A stretch of 64,000 bases of DNA from DASYXZ01 sp035946625 (GTDB lineage Bacteria > Acidobacteriota > Terriglobia > UBA7540): the NCBI GenBank assembly GCA_035946625.1, contig DASYZE010000084.1, forward strand, positions 23,913 to 87,912. The letters are read 5' to 3'. This document shows, one piece after another, positions 34,956 through 41,545 of this stretch. The notes below the pieces were generated by a model. The model worked only from the letters and a program-made list of their open reading frames with translations. It did no database searches and was not told the DNA's origin. Position 1 is the first letter of the stretch, and every line of letters starts with the position of its first letter. A program made the translations under genes and the position numbers.

Positions 34956-36896
34956 TTATAAGGTCTTCAGGTACTCGATCAGATCGTTTAACTGCACCTT
35001 GTCCATGTCAGAAGTGATTCCATGTTTGTCTTCGGGATTAAACTTGGTCCAGATTTCTTCCAGCGACAGCGCCTCGCCGTTGTGGAGGTAGGGCGCCCGC
35101 ATATACACTCCTTCGATCTGGGGAATATCAAAACTTTGGATGGTGTCGTAGCGAGTCGCGGTGCCCACGTTCATTGCCACCCGCGACGTGTAGTGGGTGA
35201 GCGGAGGATGGCAGTAATAGCATCGTTTTTGGGGCGGGATAAGGCGGCCGTCGTTGGTGGTGATGCGGAAGAAAATCGCGCGCCCCCGCGATTGCGATTC
35301 GTTAAGCCGGCCGCCCGAAGCCAAATGGGGATTGGGGGAAAGACGGAGCGAATTGATAAAGGTCACCAGATCCTTCACTTCGCTCTGACTGAATCCTTCC
35401 GACCGGAAAATGTACCTGGCGGTGCGGGGTCCATCCTGGGTGGCGAGGTCCAGGTTTTTGCCATTCCATTTGTAGGGCGAGGTCTGTGCGATGGAAAGCA
35501 GCGTCCTGTTCTCCACCACATCCCGGCCCAGTTGAGGCGACTCCAGGACCCACGCCAGCCCATCCGAAAGCCCTATGTGTGGGTGGCAGGTGGCGCAAGC
35601 CAACTGCCCTTGAAAGGAATACCGTGCATCGAAAAACAGGCTTTCGCCCCGGCGAACGGCGGTAATTTCTTTTGGCCCGCCCAAGTCAATTGTCGAGGCC
35701 ACCCGTAAGAGGCGCAGGTCAACAACACTGATCGTGTCATCCATGCGATTCGCGATGTAGGCCAAACATCCGTCGGGCGACACCACCACCGCCGCGGGAT
35801 TTCGTCCCGTGGGTAAGCGCTGGGCCACAAATTGGCGTGCGGAATCCAGGCGGTTGGCCAGTGCTTCTGGATTTGATGCCGGCACCTGGCGCAAAACGCT
35901 ATTGAGCTTAGCCGTATCAATCACGGAGACCACGTTTGCCCCCGACGCCGTCACCAACACCCAGCGGCCGTCGGGAGTGCTGGCAGCACCCATTCCGTCG
36001 GCGTAGTAGTGGTCGATGTCGTCCAGCAAAACCTCGGCTACCCGGGCTTTCGGCGCCTCACTATTGCCCTCAAGCCGGATCACCGCCAGACCGTGCGTCA
36101 GATACCAGCCCTGCTGGAGATGGATCAGCGGATTCATGTTTTTGGGGCGCATGAAGGGGACCAGCAGGTAGCCGCCCGCGCTTGCCGGCACTTCAGTAAT
36201 ATGACGAAGTTGGATCGCTCCCGGCACCTCGACCCGCTGCGATACGACTTGTCGAGTGGTGTCGATGACAGTCAGTTCGGAGACCACCGGCTCATCGTAA
36301 GTCGCTACGCGAGCCAGAAGGTTGGACACATACACAAAACGCCCGTCGCGCGACCGGGCAAGGTATTCGGGGAAGCGCCCAGCATCCAGTCGCTTGATTT
36401 CGTGGCCCGCCGTGAGATCAATCAAAGAGACGTTGTCACCTTGAGTATTCGCCACGTACAGGACTTTGCCCGAACGGTCAGTGGTGATTCCCACCGGCCC
36501 CCAACCTGAATCGAGTGTTCGACGGACTCGGAATGAATCAGCGTCAATCTCGCTGATTGTGTTGCTCCACTCGCTTGATACATAAAGCTTATTGCCATCA
36601 GGAGAGAGGGCAATCCCGGCAGGCTTGCGGCCGACCTTCACGCGTTCCACCACTTGCTGGCTGTGGGTGTCAACCGCCAGCAGAAGGTTGCTGTCCTGGC
36701 AGACTACATAAAGCCGCTGGCCGTTGGGCGAAAGTTGTAGCGCCACGGGAGTCAGATAGCGAGGTTCTGTGCTTTCAGTCCAATCAGGCCGTTGCGCCGG
36801 ACCTGCGCGCAGGGACTGGCGCCATCCCAGTCCGGCCCCCAAAACGAGGACGGTGATCGCAGCGGCCGAAAGCCATCGAATGCTCCGAAGCGTCAC
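34956..36896 (-). CDS. YVTN propeller fused to di-heme cytochrome c peroxidase-like domain
   Basis: The 646-residue product has an N-terminal anchor (RSIRWLSAAAITVLVLGAG), a seven-bladed YVTN-type propeller (SPNGQRLYVVCQDSNLLLAVD, SPDGNKLYVSSEWSNTISEID, VLYVANTQGDNVSLID and later blades), and a C-terminal cytochrome domain with CATCH and CYYCH and a terminal LIEYLKTL. Start GTG 36896 overlaps the TGA of the ASPIC/UnbV gene (GTGA) and has GGGAGGA upstream; the longer frame to 37034 lies within that gene. Fused propeller-peroxidase proteins occur in methylamine-dehydrogenase- and MauG-type contexts. Periplasmic electron transfer is likely. Confidence 0.85.
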   Translation of the reverse strand: MTLRSIRWLSAAAITVLVLGAGLGWRQSLRAGPAQRPDWTESTEPRYLTPVALQLSPNGQRLYVVCQDSNLLLAVDTHSQQVVERVKVGRKPAGIALSPDGNKLYVSSEWSNTISEIDADSFRVRRTLDSGWGPVGITTDRSGKVLYVANTQGDNVSLIDLTAGHEIKRLDAGRFPEYLARSRDGRFVYVSNLLARVATYDEPVVSELTVIDTTRQVVSQRVEVPGAIQLRHITEVPASAGGYLLVPFMRPKNMNPLIHLQQGWYLTHGLAVIRLEGNSEAPKARVAEVLLDDIDHYYADGMGAASTPDGRWVLVTASGANVVSVIDTAKLNSVLRQVPASNPEALANRLDSARQFVAQRLPTGRNPAAVVVSPDGCLAYIANRMDDTISVVDLRLLRVASTIDLGGPKEITAVRRGESLFFDARYSFQGQLACATCHPHIGLSDGLAWVLESPQLGRDVVENRTLLSIAQTSPYKWNGKNLDLATQDGPRTARYIFRSEGFSQSEVKDLVTFINSLRLSPNPHLASGGRLNESQSRGRAIFFRITTNDGRLIPPQKRCYYCHPPLTHYTSRVAMNVGTATRYDTIQSFDIPQIEGVYMRAPYLHNGEALSLEEIWTKFNPEDKHGITSDMDKVQLNDLIEYLKTL

Positions 36897-38632
36897 TTTG
36901 CGCTTCCTCCCTTTGCGGGCGCCGTGGATCGGGCCGCGTCTGCCGACGGGGTCGCCGAGGAGGCAGGCTCCTTCACTGTCAGAATCTGGTCGGCCTTGAT
37001 ATGTTCGAGCGTTTGTGCGATGCCGCTGGGCCAATGGATAATGAGCTTGTCCACTTCCGTGTGTTGCCCCAGCCCGAAATGCGGGCGGGGGTCGTTCTGC
37101 GAGAGGTAACCGGATTCAGACACTGCCTCGACGTATTGCCGCAGGTCACCCGCCTGCGCTTCGAGGCTGGCTCCGAAGCCATCCCGGTTGCTTCGCGTTC
37201 CCACCAGCTTTACGGTCAGCCAGTGATTGCGTTTTCCCGGTGGCGGAGTGTTGTGCAGAAGGATCCCTTTGCCCCCTAACGTCACAATGAAAGCGTCGAT
37301 GGATCCATCGTTGTCGTAGTCGGCGAAGCAAGCGCCGCGGCTTACGATTCGAGTCTGGAAAAAGGCCCCGGCTTGCGTGGAAACGTCGTCAAAAGTCCCA
37401 TTTCCGTTGTTGCGCAGCAGGGTGCTCTCCATCGGAATCAACCAGGTCAAACCGCCATTCAAAATAAAGAGGTCCTTCCAGCCGTCGTTATCGAAATCGA
37501 TAGCTCCGTCTCCCCAGCCGACGAATTGGCCGGAAACTCTGCCCACCCCGGTTTCATCGGTCGTGTCCAGAAACACGTCCCCCGGCTTCGCGGGATTGTG
37601 AAACAGCCGATGGTAGTGGGCGTCGGAGACGAACAAGTCCGGCCAGCCGTCATTGTCGTAATCAGCGAAAACAGGACCCATGGCCGTTGTCGCCTCACCG
37701 TTCTGCCCGTAGGCTACGTTCATTTCCTCCGCCACATTTGAAAATGTCCCGTTGTGGTTGTTGTGATAGAGGTAGCTGGGCATGGTGTCGTTGGCCACAT
37801 AGATGTCAGGCCAGCCATCTTTATCGTAGTCGCCCACAGTCACGCCCATGGCGCGGCCGGGATGGGCGGAAATGCCCGATTCCACGGATACGTCTGTAAA
37901 AGTCCCATTCCCGTTGTTGTGGAAAAGCCGGTTGACTTCGGGCGCGTAATCCAACGGGCCCGGGTAGTGGTGGGCGGAGTAAAAGTGGCGGTAGGTGGGA
38001 TCAAACTTCAGGTAATTCCCGACAAACAGATCCAGCCGCCCGTCGCGGTCGTAATCGAGAAACGCGGCGCCGGTGCCGAAATGCGCATTGTCCACACCTG
38101 CGCTTTGCGTCACGTCCGTAAATGATCCGTCGCCATTGTTGTGGTAGAGGATGGCCGAGCCGTAGTTGGTCACGAAAAGGTCTTCGTTGCCATCGTTGTC
38201 GTAATCGCCGGCGGTCACCCCGATGCCAAACCCGTTTCCGCCCACCCCCGCTTGGGCCGTTACGTCGGTGAATGTCCCATCACCGTTGTTGCGATAGAGG
38301 TGGTTTGAGGCGGCAATCCCATCTAAAGGGGAAAGATCCGTGACACCGTCGATGTGTCGGCCGCTGACCACATAAAGATCAAGAAGCCCGTCGTTGTTGT
38401 AATCGATCCAGGCACATCCAGAGCCCGTTCCCTCCAGAATCGAGTTCAGGTCGCGCTCGCCGAAGGATTGTTGAAAACGAATGCCGGATTTCTCCGTCAC
38501 GTCGTCGAAATGGGGGAATGGTCCCGGCGGCGGAGCGCTGGACGTACGATTTTGCGCGGAAACGGTAAGGCCCACGATGAACAGGCCTGCGGCTGCAATC
38601 CCCAATCCGGATTGTGAAAGAGTGAACCTCAT
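36893..38632 (-). CDS. FG-GAP/VCBS repeat protein with ASPIC/UnbV C-terminus
   Basis: The 579-residue protein has a signal peptide (LGIAAAGLFIVGLTVSAQ), many FG-GAP/VCBS blades (DYNNDGLLDLYVVSG, DYDNDGNEDLFVTNYG, DYDRDGRLDLFVGNY, DYDKDGWPDIYVAND) whose Asp-rich loops usually bind calcium, and the ASPIC/UnbV module at the end (HFGLGQHTEVDKLIIHWPSG). ATG 38632 overlaps the upstream TGA (ATGA), and it ends with a GTGA overlap into the YVTN gene, so it is the middle of a tightly coupled trio. Secreted; probably a scaffold or adhesin-like propeller. Mechanism unknown. Confidence 0.88.
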   Translation of the reverse strand: MRFTLSQSGLGIAAAGLFIVGLTVSAQNRTSSAPPPGPFPHFDDVTEKSGIRFQQSFGERDLNSILEGTGSGCAWIDYNNDGLLDLYVVSGRHIDGVTDLSPLDGIAASNHLYRNNGDGTFTDVTAQAGVGGNGFGIGVTAGDYDNDGNEDLFVTNYGSAILYHNNGDGSFTDVTQSAGVDNAHFGTGAAFLDYDRDGRLDLFVGNYLKFDPTYRHFYSAHHYPGPLDYAPEVNRLFHNNGNGTFTDVSVESGISAHPGRAMGVTVGDYDKDGWPDIYVANDTMPSYLYHNNHNGTFSNVAEEMNVAYGQNGEATTAMGPVFADYDNDGWPDLFVSDAHYHRLFHNPAKPGDVFLDTTDETGVGRVSGQFVGWGDGAIDFDNDGWKDLFILNGGLTWLIPMESTLLRNNGNGTFDDVSTQAGAFFQTRIVSRGACFADYDNDGSIDAFIVTLGGKGILLHNTPPPGKRNHWLTVKLVGTRSNRDGFGASLEAQAGDLRQYVEAVSESGYLSQNDPRPHFGLGQHTEVDKLIIHWPSGIAQTLEHIKADQILTVKEPASSATPSADAARSTAPAKGGSAK

Positions 38633-40131
38633 TTGACCCCCACAGGGTGAGCGGGTTGCGGGCTTACAGGCACGCCAAGCGGAATCGGTGTATCCAGCCG
38701 CTTCAGCGCCAGGGGCCAATGATTTTCCGGGGTGAGCGCCTTATCCTCGTGGCAACCGAGGCATCCCGCGTCTTCGCCCGGCCTCGCCCAGATCCAGCTT
38801 CGTTGAGCGCGAATCACCGTTCCTCTTGCGTCCAGAAGTTCGAAACGAATGGGCCGGTCGGCCGGAACCAATATGTAGAAGGAGCCATCTGTTTCCACCG
38901 GGGCCTCACCCAAAGCACTCTCGCCGGCGCGATCCGATTCCAGAGTCAGCACGCGAACGCGCGCGATGCGTGCTCCCAAGCGCCCCCCTGGAGCTTCGGC
39001 GGAAAGGTAAGCATTGAGGCAGATCACGCGGCCAGTTTTGCTCTCAGGGTTGAGAATGCTCCAGTAGTTTTTCGGCGTTGGGCGCTGCTCCAGAGGGACC
39101 GCCTCAACGCTTGAGAAGTTGAGATCTCGGTAAATCAGTTGGCCAACCGCTCTTTTCGCCAGGCTGAAAGCATAGAGGTCAAATCTGTCGTCAGACGCTC
39201 GGGTGCCCGGCCTCTTCATGGATACGACCAGTGTTCCCTCGTCAAGCTCATGGGCGGACCAGTAGAGAGACTGCCCTGGAGTGACCGGAGAATTGTGCTT
39301 CGCCGCTGGCCGGATCCAGGCAAGCTCTCCGTCAACCCCCTGCCCCACCCTATTCTGCCTTTCCACAAAGAGCACGGTTCCGTCACTCAGCTCCTCCGCC
39401 TTCCCCTGCGCGGCGCCCGCATGGGCATCTTGACGAAACTCTGTAAGCTCGGTGCCGTCCGGATGTATGGTGTATAGCGTTCGCGCGCCGCGTCCCTTCG
39501 CGCCGTCAGTTATTGGCGACGCAGCCGAGATGAGAATTCGGCCGTCCTGGAGGACAGTCTCGACCTCGAAGTTCCCCGGGCCGAACGTGATCGAATGGCC
39601 GCTTGCGCCACTCTCTTCGGAAACATACACGGCCGAGGTTTGGTGGCGGCCCATCCCACGCAAAACGGTGTAGACGATACGGTCTCGCGGTAGGAAGTCA
39701 GGTTTCAGGCAATTGGCGGAGCAGTCGGTTACTTGACGCAGATTCGACCCGTCTGCATCCATTTCCCAAACCTGCCAGAGCGCGCCGGCGCCCTGCTGGG
39801 CTGAGAAGAGGATTTTGGTCGCATCGGGGGAAACTCGGGGATCTCCGGCGGCAAAGAAGTCGGGCGTCAGATTGGTCACGGATCCCATTGAGGATCCCGA
39901 ATCAAAACGCACCAAACGGCTGCCTTCTGGGAATCGCTTTGCCCAATCGCCTCCCAGTGACCGCCGGGCTTGCACAAACACTATCCCCGGAAATCTGCTA
40001 TTCTGTTTAAAACCAGAGGCTTGAGGGGGTGTTGCTGGAAATAAACTGAAAGCCACAAGCACCAAAACGAGTAGGAGCGCGTTACGGGAGGAACTCGTCG
40101 GAGTTAAAAGGAGTCCAGTAGCCCTTTTCAT
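38629..40131 (-). CDS. hydrazine-synthase-alpha-like propeller with one heme c motif
   Basis: The 500-residue protein has a signal peptide (LLLVLVLVAFSLFPATPPQA), PD40-like propeller strands (SPDATKILFSAQQGAG, VWEMDADGSNLRQVT), a GSFYILVPADRPIRFELLDARGT-type region and RSWIWARPGEDAGCLGCHEDK, with CLGCH at 457-461. This ending is typical of the family grouped with the hydrazine synthase alpha subunit; the similarity does not imply anammox chemistry, since one heme and no beta/gamma partners are seen. It overlaps the ASPIC/UnbV gene by ATGA and is the first gene of the operon. No clear ribosome site precedes ATG 40131. Confidence 0.75.
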   Translation of the reverse strand: MKRATGLLLTPTSSSRNALLLVLVLVAFSLFPATPPQASGFKQNSRFPGIVFVQARRSLGGDWAKRFPEGSRLVRFDSGSSMGSVTNLTPDFFAAGDPRVSPDATKILFSAQQGAGALWQVWEMDADGSNLRQVTDCSANCLKPDFLPRDRIVYTVLRGMGRHQTSAVYVSEESGASGHSITFGPGNFEVETVLQDGRILISAASPITDGAKGRGARTLYTIHPDGTELTEFRQDAHAGAAQGKAEELSDGTVLFVERQNRVGQGVDGELAWIRPAAKHNSPVTPGQSLYWSAHELDEGTLVVSMKRPGTRASDDRFDLYAFSLAKRAVGQLIYRDLNFSSVEAVPLEQRPTPKNYWSILNPESKTGRVICLNAYLSAEAPGGRLGARIARVRVLTLESDRAGESALGEAPVETDGSFYILVPADRPIRFELLDARGTVIRAQRSWIWARPGEDAGCLGCHEDKALTPENHWPLALKRLDTPIPLGVPVSPQPAHPVGVK

Positions 40132-40450
40132 TTAATTGCAGTTTGATCGGCGAATCGAGCGCCCTGTTAGCCATCGCGCCAGGAGAACAGCGCCGATGGC
40201 AGACCCACAACATCCGACGAAGACGCGACGATAATGACTCGTAGGGGGAAAGTCTATGACTGAAGGCAGAAAAAGAGATGACGGCCATCAATCTCAAACA
40301 ATGCATGCATTAAATTTGCGTCAGTTGTCGGTTTTTTGGGAGCGATATAATTCAATAAGGTGGGAACGCTTCAATCTCAGAGGCGCGGGCGTAGACCATT
40401 TGTGCCTCCCGCCTCAACTCAAATTAGTGTTTGCCGAATTTGGAGCGAAG
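40132..40450. other. non-coding gap with a hairpin
   Basis: The 319 nt between the operon start and the Crp/Fnr gene (both minus strand) contain an imperfect hairpin at 40170-40200: GCCATCG-CGC and GCG-C-CGATGGC around a 10-nt loop. An A/T-rich stretch around 40300-40350 could hold the operon promoter, but no clear hexamer pair was found. A short plus-strand open frame here is probably spurious. Confidence 0.4.
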
Positions 40451-41140
40451 TTACCGGTGTGCCACGTCTCGCATTTTCTCGAGATCCTGAATGATCAGCT
40501 TGCGCCCGCGCTTTTGCACTAGACCATCGCGGCGAAGCACGCCCCAAGTCCGGCTCACCGTTTCGGGCGAAAGTTCGAGTATTTCGCCGATCTCCAGGCT
40601 TGAAAAAGGAAGGGTGACGGCGACAGTCTCCGAGGATTCAAGTTCAGCAGGGGGCACCAGTGAGAGCACAAACGTTGCTACTCTCATTCGCGCATCTTTG
40701 AAACTCATTTCCGCAATTTGTGACCGGACCCGCGTTACCTCGCCCACCAGGTAGCGAATGACGCCGAGAGCAGTGTCAGTGCTGGAATGAAGGAGAGAGA
40801 AGAATTCATCACACGGGACAACACAAATCTCTGAGTCTTGAAGGACGACAGCGGTTACCGGATAAGGCGTCTTGGTGAGAGCTTCAAAGCCAAAAATCGC
40901 TCCGGGAAAAAGTACTCTAACAATCCTCTCTTTGCCGTTTTCGAGCAAGTTGACCAATTTCACCAGACCGGAGCGCAGCCCGAAAAGGTGCTGAGCTGAA
41001 CTGCCTTCAAGATAAAGGACATGGTTTCTGTGAAGGCGTGTGGGCCGGAATATACACTCGAGAGAGGAAGGTTCCCCGCTCGAAGCTTCTCGAAAGAGCA
41101 AATTGGAAATTACGGGGCAATCCGCACAGTTCGGTTTCAA
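40451..41140 (-). CDS. Crp/Fnr-family transcription regulator
   Basis: The 229-residue product has a cyclic-nucleotide-binding-type beta-roll (HRNHVLYLEGSSAQHLFGLRSGLVKL; FPGAIFGFEALT), a long dimer helix, and a C-terminal winged helix with SSLEIGEILELSPETVSRTWGVLRRDG, whose E-x-x-SR recognition helix suits FNR/CRP-type operators. The N-terminus has CADC (C5, C8), with further Cys at 29 and in EICVVPC, which recalls FNR cluster ligands, but the third cysteine is not spaced as in E. coli FNR. It is transcribed toward the propeller operon and may control it. Confidence 0.9.
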   Translation of the reverse strand: MKPNCADCPVISNLLFREASSGEPSSLECIFRPTRLHRNHVLYLEGSSAQHLFGLRSGLVKLVNLLENGKERIVRVLFPGAIFGFEALTKTPYPVTAVVLQDSEICVVPCDEFFSLLHSSTDTALGVIRYLVGEVTRVRSQIAEMSFKDARMRVATFVLSLVPPAELESSETVAVTLPFSSLEIGEILELSPETVSRTWGVLRRDGLVQKRGRKLIIQDLEKMRDVAHR

Positions 41141-41168
41141 ATCATCCTCACTGGAGACGTCACATCAC

Positions 41169-41190
41169 TTGCCATCGTTTTCGATGGTAA
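41169..41190. promoter_or_regulatory. inverted repeat upstream of the Crp/Fnr gene
   Basis: TTGCCATCG-TTTT-CGATGGTAA is a 9-bp inverted repeat with one mismatch, ending 29 bp before ATG 41140 in a 405-nt divergent gap. Its position suits an autoregulatory operator, although it could be a hairpin in the 5' leader. The inner word GCCATCG/CGATGG also appears in the hairpin at 40170-40200. Confidence 0.45.
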
Positions 41191-41414
41191 CACATCCCGG
41201 AGAGCCCCGACTTCAGAGGACTTTCCGCGTTCATACCGCGCCCATCTCTCTAAAACGGCAAAAGGGATTTCGGGTCCGCCGATTTGATTCTCCCACAATT
41301 CACAGATCCATTGCGAAACTACCCCCAATCGATGGAAAAGACCGGGCTCCGCACTCCTCAGAAATCTTAAGGTGGACGGGGGTGGGGCGCCTGACAAAAT
41401 TTTCACTGCCTGAC

Positions 41415-41443
41415 TTTCAATCTCGCGCTGGTATTAGTATAGT
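41415..41443 (+). promoter_or_regulatory. candidate promoter for the GH116 gene
   Basis: TTTCAA (41415-41420) and TATAGT (41438-41443) are spaced 17 bp. The -10 is a strong match and the -35 is weak. It lies about 100 nt before ATG 41546. The rest of the 41141-41545 gap shows nothing beyond the inverted repeat at 41169-41190. Confidence 0.4.
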
Positions 41444-41545
41444 GCGTCGAACCAATGCCCATTCCAATGAGGCGGCCGTGGTTTTTTCACTTTTGCAGAA
41501 TTCCTTTGGTCATGATGGTTTGGATCAAGAGATGGGGAGGAATTA

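Noticed and set aside
38629..40131. Evidence of anammox hydrazine synthesis
   Set aside because: Only an alpha-like propeller with one heme motif is present; there are no beta or gamma subunits or hydrazine dehydrogenase.
40146..40161. FNR-like half site TTGAT upstream of the propeller operon
   Set aside because: The second half reads GAATC rather than ATCAA, so it does not form an FNR palindrome.
40256..40522. Plus-strand open frame of 88 codons upstream of the propeller operon
   Set aside because: It overlaps the 3' end of the Crp/Fnr gene on the opposite strand, has no ribosome site or recognisable domain, and is probably chance.
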